NCBI RefSeq assembly: GCF_008033235.1
Contig: NZ_CP042432.1
Location: forward strand, 3,844,001-3,908,000
Origin: Anseongella ginsenosidimutans
Lineage (GTDB): Bacteria > Bacteroidota > Bacteroidia > Sphingobacteriales > Sphingobacteriaceae
Direction of reading: 5' to 3'
DNA: 64,000 nt
Of the stretch, positions 54,172 through 63,568 are shown piece by piece. The notes under the pieces were generated by a model, which was given only the letters and a program-made list of their open reading frames with translations, did no database searches and had not been told where the DNA came from. The position numbers and the translations under genes were made by a program. Position 1 is the stretch's first letter. Each line of letters begins with the position of its first letter.

Positions 54172-56092
54172 ATTGAGTAGGAGGCGAAATTGTTAGATTT
54201 CGCCGTCCTCTCACACCACCGGACGTACGGTTCCGTATCCGGCGGTTCCAGTGCCTACTGTTTTCTTGTAAATCAAATATCTGTCCAGCAGGCTTTCTAA
54301 GCCAAGGTGTCGGAAATACTTCTTAGGAAAGGCTTGATTCATGTGGCTGGCCCCGGAATTCCACCATGGGCCGCGGTCGTTGAACGAAGACTGAACAGCT
54401 CGCTCCTCCGACAGCCCTGCGGCCATCAGACGCAGGCGTCTTGTCCACCTTCGTTTCCATTGCCGCCACTTGATCAGTCGTAACCGCCTGCGGATCCATT
54501 CATCCAGCTCCTCCGCAATCCCTTTCATGTCCGCTATACGGTAATAATTCAGCCAGCCCCTGAGATGAGGGTTGAGCTGTTCAGTGATAAACCTTCCTAT
54601 GTTTCTCCCTCTACCTTGCCTGAATAGCCTCTTGAGTTCCTGCCGGAGACGTCTCAGGCTCTCGGGGGATACCCGGATCCCCACCCCGCCTTTCTTCCAG
54701 TAGAAGCTGAAGCCCAGGAATTTTCGTTTTCCCAGACGATCTGCCTTGCTCTTTTCCTTGTTCACTTTCAGCCGCATCTTCCCTTCCAAAAAGCGTGTTA
54801 ATGAGGCATATACCCGTTCCCCGGATTGCCTGGTTTTCACGTACACGTTGCAGTCATCAGCATATCGGACAAACTTATGGCCCCGCTTCTCCAACTCTTT
54901 GTCCAGTTCGTCTAATACGATATTGGACAACAGCGGCGATAGCGGTGACCCTTGAGGAGTGCCTTTACTGCGTGGTTCCAGCACCCCGCCCTCCATTATA
55001 CCTGCTTTCAGGCAACGGTCTATCAGGCGGTGCAGCTGCCATTCTCCCCGGGTCTTTTCCATAATCCGGCTCATCAGTCTTCGGTGGTTGACCTCGTCAA
55101 AAAAGTTTGACAAGTCCATATCCACTACGTATTTGTAGCCCTGCTCCTGATAAGTCTTTGCTTGTTCAACTGCGGATGATGCCCTGCGCCCTGCACGGAA
55201 ACCGTAGCTCTGATCTGAGAACGTGGGTTCCCAGATCGGACTCAATACTTGCTGGATAGCTTGTTGGATCAGCCGGTCGGTGACCGTGGGGATACCCAGC
55301 ATTCGCTGGCCTCCTCCCGGCTTCGGTATGGTTACCTTCTTTACCGGCTGGGGGCAGTAGATGCCCCCTTCCAACTCTTCTTTGATTCGTTGCCAGTGTG
55401 TTTGGAGATACGGCCGCAGCTGGCTGACTTCCATCCCGTCTATCCCCGCCGAGCCTTTGTTGCCCACTACCTTTCGGTAGGCAAGCTCCATGTTCTCCTT
55501 ACTAACAATTTCCTCTATCAGATACTTCTTTACTGGGGTCGGATTTTCTACCGCGGGTATAGAAGTATCCGCACCAGGTGCTTTCCCGACCACTTCCGGT
55601 AGTCGTCCTTCACCCCTGGCCAAATGGCTTCCACCATTCGCTTCTGCTTCTTGCTTCTGTAACATGATAGCTCCTTCCCGTAATCATTGGTTCGGCCCTT
55701 CGTTCCGGATAGTAGAACTACTATGGCCTCTGCTGACTCCTGATCGCTCAGCCGGATGTCTTCATCCGGGTTGTTCCTTACAGGGATACCGCACGTCCCC
55801 TCCGCTAACTTTCCGATCAGGTCTCCCCGGGTAATGCACAGCTCCTTCACGCTTATACCTGCCGCATCTACATCCATGCCTTCCGGATAAGTACAGGACT
55901 TTAGAGATGATGGCCTCCTTGTCCGGCATGTATGCCTTATATGCGATTCCTGTTCGTCAGGCCAACGCTTTGCCTTCGGCTTCCTTCAGATTCCACCTCG
56001 CGATGGACACCCTTGCCGCTCGGCTAACAGTTCCCCTTACCGGGCCTGTAGAGGACTTTCACCTCCGAGAGGCTGTGCCCTGCCGGGCACAC
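54172..56092 (-). mobile_element. Group II intron, class C
   Basis: About 1.92 kb on the minus strand. The 5' end reads GTGTG (56092 downward), the standard GUGYG start. The 3' end ...CTACTCAAT finishes at 54172 (AY end), with the branch A seven bases from the end. Domain V overlaps the end of the maturase gene at about 54215-54246: stem ACCGCCGGA/TCCGGTGGT, the CGC triad of class C and a two-base bulge. Domain VI (GGCGAAAT/ATTTCGCC stem, about 54180-54205) follows. It is inserted directly after a transcription terminator. Confidence 0.85.
54211..55665 (-). CDS. ltrA: Group II intron reverse transcriptase/maturase
   Basis: 484 aa. Reverse-transcriptase core: YGFRAGRRASSAV (about 154-166), VVDMDLSNFFDEVNH (180-194), GTPQGSPLSPLLSNIVLDELD and the active site YADD (268-271). 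The maturase thumb and DNA-binding-like GIIM C-terminus include GWLNYYRIADM and WIRRRLRLIKWRQWKRRW, very like the class C intron RT of Geobacillus. The frame runs into domain V. There is no HNH endonuclease domain, as usual for class C. It should splice and mobilise its host intron. Confidence 0.95.
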   Translation of the reverse strand: MLQKQEAEANGGSHLARGEGRLPEVVGKAPGADTSIPAVENPTPVKKYLIEEIVSKENMELAYRKVVGNKGSAGIDGMEVSQLRPYLQTHWQRIKEELEGGIYCPQPVKKVTIPKPGGGQRMLGIPTVTDRLIQQAIQQVLSPIWEPTFSDQSYGFRAGRRASSAVEQAKTYQEQGYKYVVDMDLSNFFDEVNHRRLMSRIMEKTRGEWQLHRLIDRCLKAGIMEGGVLEPRSKGTPQGSPLSPLLSNIVLDELDKELEKRGHKFVRYADDCNVYVKTRQSGERVYASLTRFLEGKMRLKVNKEKSKADRLGKRKFLGFSFYWKKGGVGIRVSPESLRRLRQELKRLFRQGRGRNIGRFITEQLNPHLRGWLNYYRIADMKGIAEELDEWIRRRLRLIKWRQWKRRWTRRLRLMAAGLSEERAVQSSFNDRGPWWNSGASHMNQAFPKKYFRHLGLESLLDRYLIYKKTVGTGTAGYGTVRPVV

Positions 56093-56093
56093 C

Positions 56094-56134
56094 AAAAAAA
56101 GCCGGAGTATGGATTCAATGTCCATGCTCCGGCT
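56094..56134 (-). terminator. Intrinsic terminator of the susCD operon (intron target)
   Basis: Minus strand: 14-bp stem, right arm 56134-56121 with left arm 56113-56100 (one G-T pair), loop of seven bases, then seven T to 56094. It begins about 18 bases after the susD stop codon. Next comes G and the first base of the intron (56092), which is the target pattern of class C group II introns. Confidence 0.9.
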
Positions 56135-56152
56135 ATAAAACAATATGACGAC

Positions 56153-57913
56153 CTATTGATATCCGGGATTCTGCGTTAGGGTTGTTTCGCCATCGACCCT
56201 ACTTATATCGATCTGCGCCTGTGGAATCGGATAATACTCGTTCTTGTCATTGGTGAAGCTGGCACCAGTCACATCACTGGTAACCGATCCTTCATAGTCA
56301 AAATAAGCATCGAGTACAATCTTGGCAATCCCCCATCTAACCAGGTCAAAGAATCGGTGGCCCTCCATCCCTAATTCCAGTCTCCGTTCAAACCTGACAG
56401 CTTTTCTGGCTTCTTCTTTATCGGCGAATGCAGGATAGAGATTGATTTTATAGTTTGCGGCGGGCGTATTTGTAAATCCTTCCAGCGGATTTCCATTATC
56501 AACATATGTATGCACCCAGCCGTCTTCATTTGCCGCCCGGCCTCTCACCTGATTTATATACTCCCTGGCTTTTTCAAGGTTATCTAGTTCAATTTCGGCT
56601 TCAGCTGCCATCAGAAGTACATCAGCAAAGCGGATAATCAGTACGTTATTTGCAGTACCGGGAGCCCAGGAGCTTTGATCCGCATTTGCCTCCTGCGTTT
56701 CCTGCCAATAAACGTACTTTTTAGGAGAATAAGGGCCTCCATAAGACTGCAGCCGTACCCAATTTTGCCCTCCATGAAGCCCCCAGTCGAGATAAGGCAG
56801 CTCACGGCGACCAACGGTCCAGTCAAGCCGCGGATCAAGTGTTCCTGTATATGGTGTGAAAGGGTCACTGCTATTAACCCCCATATCATTTTTAACAGGG
56901 TTCGCATTATAGTTTTCTAAATAGGGCAATCCCGTCGCAGGATTGGTTTTGAAAGAATTTACCAAATCCTGGCTTGGTTGAAAAAAGCCGCAACATCTGA
57001 AAGTAGCGTTATATGGAAAGTTCAGCATGTTTCCGTCATTTGCGTTGGATATGCCATTAGTTCCATCATGGGAGACCATTTGTATCGCAAATACAGATTC
57101 TTTGTGATTTTCCCATTGCGCGTAAAAAACCTCGTAGTAGTTGTCAAGTAAACCATATGCAAGGCCATTGGATGTTTGCCCTTCTGTGATTACCTGATCA
57201 AATACTGCCTTGGCTTCGGCATATTTTTTCTGGTATAGATAGGATTTTGCAAGATAAGCTGCTGCAGCCCATTTATTCGCTCTTCCTACCTCGGATTGGG
57301 TTGCCGGTAAATTATCATATGCAAACTTGAAATCCGCCTCTATCATTGGCCAAACATCCTGATCATTCGGCTGCTGATAAATAGTAGTGGTTTCATCGAT
57401 CCAGGGGACCATATTGAACATTTTTTTTAGGTCGAAATAGAAATGAGCTCGCAGGAATTTTGCCTGCCCTTCTATATTTGTCGCTTCCGCCTCAGTCAAC
57501 TCGCCTTCTGGCATAGTTGCAAGGACCGCAAGCACCGAGTTAGCTCGTGAAACACCTTCGTAGTCCGCGCGCCATTTATTATTCAGAAAACCATTGCTGG
57601 CATCCGTCCGGAAGGTAGCAATAGAATTAATAGCGGGCTGATCGCCGCCATCGCTGCCTTTATGTGCATCTCCTCCGGCAATATCGCCATATATCCAGTT
57701 ACTCGGCGCAACCTCCCATGGATTCCCGTTTCCGCTCCCATCCAACGCGCCATAGGCACCGATCAGCAGCGAATTAACACCCTCCTTTGAAGCAAGAACC
57801 TCATCCGACAGCGAGCCCAGCGCGGGTTGTTCAAGATAAGAATCACTGCAAGAATGTACGGCAAGACCCAGGGTAGCGGCCCCAACTATTAATAAATAAT
57901 TTAACTTTTTCAT
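56153..57913 (-). CDS. SusD/RagB-family nutrient-binding lipoprotein
   Basis: 586 aa from ATG 57913. The lipoprotein signal ends at Cys22 (LAVHSC). TPR-like helices form the SusD core, with family stretches NNKWRADYEGVSRANSVLA, IRFADVLLMAAEAEIELDN and VRFERRLELGMEGHRFFDLVRWG. SusD caps the SusC barrel on the outer surface and hands substrate to it. No glycoside hydrolase is present in the window, so the glycan (or peptide) is unknown. It follows susC after 28 bases. Confidence 0.95.
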   Translation of the reverse strand: MKKLNYLLIVGAATLGLAVHSCSDSYLEQPALGSLSDEVLASKEGVNSLLIGAYGALDGSGNGNPWEVAPSNWIYGDIAGGDAHKGSDGGDQPAINSIATFRTDASNGFLNNKWRADYEGVSRANSVLAVLATMPEGELTEAEATNIEGQAKFLRAHFYFDLKKMFNMVPWIDETTTIYQQPNDQDVWPMIEADFKFAYDNLPATQSEVGRANKWAAAAYLAKSYLYQKKYAEAKAVFDQVITEGQTSNGLAYGLLDNYYEVFYAQWENHKESVFAIQMVSHDGTNGISNANDGNMLNFPYNATFRCCGFFQPSQDLVNSFKTNPATGLPYLENYNANPVKNDMGVNSSDPFTPYTGTLDPRLDWTVGRRELPYLDWGLHGGQNWVRLQSYGGPYSPKKYVYWQETQEANADQSSWAPGTANNVLIIRFADVLLMAAEAEIELDNLEKAREYINQVRGRAANEDGWVHTYVDNGNPLEGFTNTPAANYKINLYPAFADKEEARKAVRFERRLELGMEGHRFFDLVRWGIAKIVLDAYFDYEGSVTSDVTGASFTNDKNEYYPIPQAQIDISRVDGETTLTQNPGYQ

Positions 57914-57941
57914 TTCGCACGTATTTAATTTGCGCAATAGG

Positions 57942-60900
57942 TTAAAATGTCAGGCCCAGACCTAACAAAAACTGTTGCATATTAGGATAAGCTCCTTCAT
58001 CAATCCCAAAACTGACGGTTCCACCCGATATTTCCGGGTCAACTCCTGAATAGTCTGAGATCGTAAAAAGATTTGCGGCCTGCAGATAAATTCTCAGCCT
58101 GCTGATCCCCATTCTGTCAAGCGTTTCTGACGGAAACGTATATCCGAGCTGCGCGTTTTTTGCCCTGAGGTAAGAGCCTTTTTCAACGTAATATGAGTTG
58201 GGCACCCCGTTAGTACTGACGTAACCGTCCTTTTCCTGGATAGGAGCGATCGCATTGTGGTCTTCTTTTGTCCAGGAATCATAAAGCGCGGTATGACTCT
58301 TTGCCCCTTGGAAAGAGGCGTTAAAGTCGTGCCACCATTTTAACTGGTTCCATATATCATTACCCGCTGTCCCGAAGAGGAAAAAGCTGAAATCAAACTG
58401 TTTGTATTTCAAACCCAGGTTAAGCCCATAGCTGAAATCAGGGTTAGGATTACCCAAAACCGTTCTGTCATCAGCCGTTACCATACCGTCACCGTTTATA
58501 TCGGCGTAACGAAAACGCCCCAGGCCGATATCTGTCTGGTAAGTTCCGGTAGGCGACCCTGCGTTAGCGGCCGCAATATCTTCTTCGGTATTCCAGAAAC
58601 CTTCAATTTGATATCCGAAAAATGACCCGATAGGGCTTCCAACCTGGTTCCGGACAATAAACGAACCGTTAAACCTTCTTCCATCCGTATCAAAATAATC
58701 CGCGCCGGCAGAAACCTTAAGTATTTCATTACTATACGTAGTAAAGGTGACCGTGGCATCGAGCAGCAGATCTTTGGTTATATCGAGGTATGTTGTCGCT
58801 GACAGATCCAGTCCTTGATTTCTCATCTTTGCGATGTTAATGAAAGGCGCAGTAACGCTACCGGCCGTACCTGGAAGCGATGGATTGTAAAGAAGATCAT
58901 CCACGTCCTTGCGGTAATATTCTGCCGTCAGATCCAATTTACCTGAAAACAAGGTGGCGTCAAGCCCTATGTTAGCGGTTATGTTCTTTTCCCATTTAGC
59001 ATCCGGGTTTCCGACACGATTTCTTCTGAAGCCTTCTGTTATGCTGTTATTGCTTCCACCTATATCGTAATAAGAAGTGGTTCTGTCACCCGAAAAGGTA
59101 GTAAACGCATTGTCAGGAGCGACATTCATCTGGTTTCCCATCACGCCATAGCTTCCTCTCAGTTTCAGTTCGTCCAGCCAGGGACTGTTCCAAAACTCTT
59201 CTTCGGATATACGCCATCCGGCGCTTACAGCAGGAAACCAACCGTACTGGTATACCTGGAACCTTGATGAGCCGTCACGACGGACAGTAGCGCTTAAAAG
59301 ATACCGGTCTTTAAAGGTATAATCGACCCTGCCGAAGAGTGAAAAAAGTGCATCCTCATATCGACCGCTTGCGTTATTCCGCGTTCCTGAACCTGATCCC
59401 AGATTGGTAAAATCCGGGTCAAATGAAAAATACCCCTGGGTGGATCCGCTAAGGTTTCTTCCCTGATTGTGATAAGCTTCTGTACCTGCCAGTACAGTAA
59501 GATCATGCATATCATTGAAGACCTGGTGATAGGTGATCATATTAGTCCACGTCCAGTTATTCCCATTGTAAGAACTTTCATTGTACGTGTTCGTAGGAGT
59601 GTTCTCCTTATTTTCATATTCAGGATAGGCAAATGATTGTGCAAATCCTGAATAGAGTTCACCTCCAAACTGGGTACGAACGGTAAAATGTTCCGCAAAG
59701 TCGGCTTCGGCGAAAATATTCCCAAAGATCCGGTAAGCGTTTGCTTTATTATTGGCCGTACGCTCTAATATTGCGACCGGATTCCTGGCATTCCCAAGCT
59801 CTGTTCCAGCTGAGCCTGCATAATTCCCCATAATGTCATGTACAGGAATAATTGGCTGTTGCCGGTACGCATGTCCTATTCCGCTACCTTCCGTCAATTC
59901 GGCAATACGCGGATTATCTATTACGGAAAAGGAAATATTTTCACCTATTCTTATATTGCTGCTTACATTATACTGGCTATTAGCCCGTATCGTATATCGC
60001 TTCATATACGTATTGATAAGCGTTCCCTCCTGATTAAAATAATTCATTGAAAAGAGGTAATTTCCCTGTTCCCCGCCCCCGCTTACCGAAAGGTTATGAC
60101 TGGTCATCGGCGCCGGATCGAATATCTCGTCAAACCAATTGGTTCCCTGCTTATTGGCTTTAACAATGCGATAAAAGCCGCCAACAGCGTCCGAATTAGT
60201 ATAAAAGGGATCTACATTGTAATCTTCAATATCAACCTCTCCTTCCATTGCTCCGTCTGGCTGAATGTAGTCGGGTAATCTCGGCGTACTGCCGTTTCCA
60301 TACTGCACATCGTTTCCTATGTTTGCCGGATCGGCCATCCATTTAAGCTCGGCCATTTCCATGGGTGAAAGAATGTCCCAGACATTGCCGCTTGGCGGAA
60401 GCTGGGTACCGTAGTAGGCATCGTAGGAAACTTTTACTTTACCATGTCCTCTCTTGGTGGAGATGATGACTACGCCGTTGGCGGCCCTGGAACCATAGAT
60501 AGATGCGGATCCGGCGTCCTTCATTACCTGCATAGTGGCAATGTCATAAGGATTCAGATCGTTGATGTTTTCCGTTGGAACGCCGTCCACTACAAAAAGC
60601 GGGCTGTTATTGCCGAAAGTGTTGATCCCCCTGATACGGATCTGGGGAGGATCTCCCGGCTGGCCGCCGCCAAGTACCGTAACCCCGGCGGCACGGCCCT
60701 GCAGCTGCGTGGTCACATTAGCCGTGGGCTGTTGTACCAGATCCTGCACGTTCACTACCGATACGGCGCCCGTCAGGTCCTTTTTCTGCTGCGTACCATA
60801 TCCGACTACCACCACCTGTTCTAAGCCGGCCACGTCGGATTCCAGCGCAACATTCAGCACCGTTTCATTACCGGGAGCCCTTTCAACGTTTTTATAACCC

Positions 60901-61445
60901 AGGAAAGAAAAAACAAGTGTTTCTTCCGGTGAAGCGGCGAGGGAATAGTTTCCTTCAAGGTCGGTAGCGGTTCCGCGTGTGGTACCCTTGATCGTAACGG
61001 CTACCCCGGGGATAGGATTGCCGCTTACCGCGTCGGTCACCTTGCCGGTAATCGTAGTTTGGAGCGGCCGGCGGAGGTCGATCACCAGGTCCTTTTTAAC
61101 CTTTCCCGGGGGGGACGAATGATTTTTCATTTTTCCTAGGACGATGCGGTCATTGATCACATCATAAGCGATGCCTTTGGAATGAAGTAATTCGTCCAGG
61201 ACCGTTTTAAGGCTGGCGTGCTTTGCCTTAATACTGACAAGGCCTTCGGTGCTTACCACGTTTTCGCTGTAGACGAATTTGATCCTGGTTTTTGCTTCCA
61301 GCTGGGAAAGGACTTCCGTCAGGCTGACCTTTCGAACGGAAATATCCACCTGTCGATCAAGTACATGTTGAGCCAGGCCATCCTTCGCGTAGGAAACACA
61401 GGTAAACAAAATGGCTATGACTAATTGGCTGAACGTAATTCTCAT
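57942..61445 (-). CDS. SusC/RagA-family TonB-linked outer membrane transporter
   Basis: 1167 aa from ATG 61445 (ATG 61481 would give an extended N-terminus). Order: signal peptide; STN domain (ISVRKVSLTEVLSQLEAKTRI, about 35-105); carboxypeptidase-regulatory domain (TITGKVTDAVSGNPIPGVAV, about 130-205); TonB plug (VVVGYGTQQKKDLTGAVS to AANGVVIISTKRG, about 215-335); barrel to the C-terminal aromatic residue. The STN domain shows that it signals to the FecR anti-sigma upstream. With SusD it imports oligomers. Confidence 0.96.
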   Translation of the reverse strand: MRITFSQLVIAILFTCVSYAKDGLAQHVLDRQVDISVRKVSLTEVLSQLEAKTRIKFVYSENVVSTEGLVSIKAKHASLKTVLDELLHSKGIAYDVINDRIVLGKMKNHSSPPGKVKKDLVIDLRRPLQTTITGKVTDAVSGNPIPGVAVTIKGTTRGTATDLEGNYSLAASPEETLVFSFLGYKNVERAPGNETVLNVALESDVAGLEQVVVVGYGTQQKKDLTGAVSVVNVQDLVQQPTANVTTQLQGRAAGVTVLGGGQPGDPPQIRIRGINTFGNNSPLFVVDGVPTENINDLNPYDIATMQVMKDAGSASIYGSRAANGVVIISTKRGHGKVKVSYDAYYGTQLPPSGNVWDILSPMEMAELKWMADPANIGNDVQYGNGSTPRLPDYIQPDGAMEGEVDIEDYNVDPFYTNSDAVGGFYRIVKANKQGTNWFDEIFDPAPMTSHNLSVSGGGEQGNYLFSMNYFNQEGTLINTYMKRYTIRANSQYNVSSNIRIGENISFSVIDNPRIAELTEGSGIGHAYRQQPIIPVHDIMGNYAGSAGTELGNARNPVAILERTANNKANAYRIFGNIFAEADFAEHFTVRTQFGGELYSGFAQSFAYPEYENKENTPTNTYNESSYNGNNWTWTNMITYHQVFNDMHDLTVLAGTEAYHNQGRNLSGSTQGYFSFDPDFTNLGSGSGTRNNASGRYEDALFSLFGRVDYTFKDRYLLSATVRRDGSSRFQVYQYGWFPAVSAGWRISEEEFWNSPWLDELKLRGSYGVMGNQMNVAPDNAFTTFSGDRTTSYYDIGGSNNSITEGFRRNRVGNPDAKWEKNITANIGLDATLFSGKLDLTAEYYRKDVDDLLYNPSLPGTAGSVTAPFINIAKMRNQGLDLSATTYLDITKDLLLDATVTFTTYSNEILKVSAGADYFDTDGRRFNGSFIVRNQVGSPIGSFFGYQIEGFWNTEEDIAAANAGSPTGTYQTDIGLGRFRYADINGDGMVTADDRTVLGNPNPDFSYGLNLGLKYKQFDFSFFLFGTAGNDIWNQLKWWHDFNASFQGAKSHTALYDSWTKEDHNAIAPIQEKDGYVSTNGVPNSYYVEKGSYLRAKNAQLGYTFPSETLDRMGISRLRIYLQAANLFTISDYSGVDPEISGGTVSFGIDEGAYPNMQQFLLGLGLTF

Positions 61446-61481
61446 GATTTTACGCCAATCGATTTGTACAATAAAATTCAT

Positions 61482-61654
61482 AAATTTGAGAGTTTCGTTG
61501 TGAAAAATGAGACAAATTGTCCCCCTTCACTTTCAAAAAAGTGTTAGATGATAAAGGGGGATGATGATTTTGCCGGGAGTGGAGGCAACACTCCCGGTTT
61601 TTTTTACTTAGATGGGTGGTCTTTTTTTCATATGCTTGGGTTTGGTTTTTAATA
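61482..61654 (-). promoter_or_regulatory. Leader region of susC with two hairpins
   Basis: Between fecR and susC there are two inverted repeats. 61521-61560 folds by CCCCCTT with AAGGGGG, with a nested CACTTT/AAAGTG stem. 61573-61597 is a 9-bp stem, CCGGGAGTG with CACTCCCGG. Eight T follow the second on the plus strand (61598-61605), so as a terminator it would face away from susC, toward fecR's antisense side. The region likely holds the sigma-dependent susC promoter. Confidence 0.45.
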
Positions 61655-62713
61655 TTATATATCCAGTTTCAGGATGATCTCCTTTCCTTTCATCTCGTAG
61701 GTTAAACTCAGGGATTTTTCAAGCATCTGCAAGATATCCGGAAGATTCTGATTGGTAAAATCCGCCTTCAGGATATAATTGTTCAGTTCTTTGTCCGTTT
61801 CAGCTACTTTCAGGGACACGTCAAACTCTTCATTAAGAACTTTCACTACCTGGCTCACCGGGGCGTCATTAAAGGAAATCGTATTCTTTTTCCAGATATT
61901 AAGTTCCGGTTGCTTTTTAGTGCTGTAGGGCTGTTTTTTAAGCTGCTTTTCGCTTTGCAAAAAAACCGCCTTTTCATCTTTCACCAGCAGCAGCTCCTCC
62001 TTGCCTCCCTTGTCGGACTGTGAGGGCAGGCTCACCGAAACCTGCCCGGTAAACACCGAAACTTCCGCAGAAGGACCGTTTTTAAATGCTTTGATATTAA
62101 AACTGGTTCCTAATACCCGGGTTACCAGGTCGCCGCTATATACCGTAAAGGGCCGGGAAACGTCCGGGCTTACTTCAAAAAATGCCTCTCCCGACATGCT
62201 TACTTCTCGCTTATCAACCGCAAATTCCGAGGGAAAAGAGATCCAGGTTTCCGGCTTTAGCCAGACAACGCTTCCATCGGAAAGTGTCTGCCGGAGAATG
62301 GTCTTGCAGGTGTTTTCCACCAGGACTTCTCTTGCCTCTTCTTTTTGCACAATTTCACCAGCGTTTTTCTCTCCTGGTGACGAAAATTCCGCGGGAACGA
62401 CCGGTCTGTCCAACAAGACGCCGAGGGCGATCAGCAGTAACAGGGCTGCGGCGGCGGCGCCCAGGAAAACCGGCCTCCTCCTGGTTGAAAACAGGGTGGG
62501 CCGGGGTAATGCATTATGCATGCGAAGCCGCTGCATCACCTCATTATACATCATTTCCTTTAGTGAGGTGCGTTCTTCAGGAGAAAGAACACTCATGGGT
62601 TCAGCTTCCTGTTCGAAGGAATCATACCATTTCCGCACGAATGCCGCTTCTTCAGCTGTACATTTTCCGGCCAGGAAATCCCGTATCAACTCCGGTGAAA
62701 TAATTCTTTTCAT
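61655..62713 (-). CDS. FecR-family anti-sigma factor
   Basis: 352 aa. A cytoplasmic N-terminus (about 1-80) binds the sigma factor, followed by one membrane helix (82-101, AAAAALLLLIALGVLL). A periplasmic FecR domain (about 150-240) and a C-terminal DUF4974 domain (about 270-352, SFNDAPVSQVVKVLNEEFDVSLKV) resemble STN and receive the signal from SusC. It couples substrate uptake to transcription of the operon. Confidence 0.94.
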   Translation of the reverse strand: MKRIISPELIRDFLAGKCTAEEAAFVRKWYDSFEQEAEPMSVLSPEERTSLKEMMYNEVMQRLRMHNALPRPTLFSTRRRPVFLGAAAAALLLLIALGVLLDRPVVPAEFSSPGEKNAGEIVQKEEAREVLVENTCKTILRQTLSDGSVVWLKPETWISFPSEFAVDKREVSMSGEAFFEVSPDVSRPFTVYSGDLVTRVLGTSFNIKAFKNGPSAEVSVFTGQVSVSLPSQSDKGGKEELLLVKDEKAVFLQSEKQLKKQPYSTKKQPELNIWKKNTISFNDAPVSQVVKVLNEEFDVSLKVAETDKELNNYILKADFTNQNLPDILQMLEKSLSLTYEMKGKEIILKLDI

Positions 62714-62839
62714 TAAATTGGTTTAAGGGAAGCCCCTTTTAGTCTAAGTCAGGTCAAAGCAGCCTATCCCCTACTCCCTGTAATAAAAAATTTACATTAA
62801 TTCATTCAGGAGTTGTCCGGAGGTAGAAAAATCCGGCAA

Positions 62840-63412
62840 CTACAAAAGGAAGAGAGAGGCGATGCTGTCCTTAAGGCCGGCCCGCATTAGCCGCAGGGCT
62901 TTTGTAATATGATTTTCAACGGTCTTTTCGGAGATATTCAGTTCAAGCGCTATTTCCTTGTTGCTCTTTTGCTGCTTCCGGCTGAGTTCGAATACCTGCC
63001 GGCATTTTTCGGGAAGCTGGACGATTTCTTCCTCCAGCTGCTGGCTGAGATCGTTAAGTAAAATGGTTTCTTCAGTAGAATTATCTATCCGCAGCGAAGC
63101 TTCCGGCAGGGTACTGCGGTAATTACGTCTCACCAGCTCCTTTTCAATGTGATTAAACACCTTATAACGGACGGCAGTCAGCAGATAGCCTTCAAGCGAG
63201 GCCCTGATCTGTAATTCTTTCCCGCTTAACCATAAGCTCGTGAAAAGGTCCTGTATTATTTCCTGGCAAACCTCCCTGGATTTTACCCGCTTATAAGCCG
63301 CGCTATAAAGCCTGGACCAGTAACGGTTGTAAATCTCTTCGAAAGCGGCTATGTTCCCCTTTTTCAGTAAGCCTGTAAGATCATTATCCGAAAGCTTTTC
63401 ATAATCTCGCAT
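62840..63412 (-). CDS. RNA polymerase ECF sigma factor
   Basis: 190 aa. Sigma region 2 (FEEIYNRYWSRLYSAAYKRVKSREVCQEIIQDLFTSLW, about 26-62) and region 4 (LPEKCRQVFELSRKQQKSNKEIALELNISEKTVENHITKAL, about 133-174). Together with fecR and susC/D it forms a cell-surface signalling set that turns on the transporter. First gene of the set on this strand. Confidence 0.95.
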   Translation of the reverse strand: MRDYEKLSDNDLTGLLKKGNIAAFEEIYNRYWSRLYSAAYKRVKSREVCQEIIQDLFTSLWLSGKELQIRASLEGYLLTAVRYKVFNHIEKELVRRNYRSTLPEASLRIDNSTEETILLNDLSQQLEEEIVQLPEKCRQVFELSRKQQKSNKEIALELNISEKTVENHITKALRLMRAGLKDSIASLFLL

Positions 63413-63440
63413 TCCGCCGGTTCAGATTAATGGAAGACAA

Positions 63441-63456
63441 GTCACAAAATTGTGAC
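63441..63456 (-). promoter_or_regulatory. Inverted repeat upstream of the sigma gene
   Basis: GTCACAA (63441-63447), two bases, TTGTGAC (63450-63456): 7-bp perfect arms, 29 bases upstream of the sigma-gene start codon. It could be an operator or part of the promoter. Its relation to any known regulator is not established. Confidence 0.4.
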
Positions 63457-63568
63457 CAAAGCCCTGTCGGTTAAATTTCGCGAAAAAAATTAACATTAAC
63501 AAAACAGGCGGAAAAATGCTACAAGTGTCCGGTGCGCCCTGGCGTTGCAATGGCTGGCCTGACAAATA

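Noticed and set aside
55548..55877. 109-residue open frame upstream of the maturase
   Set aside because: Lies in the structured 5' RNA domains of the group II intron and overlaps the maturase start.
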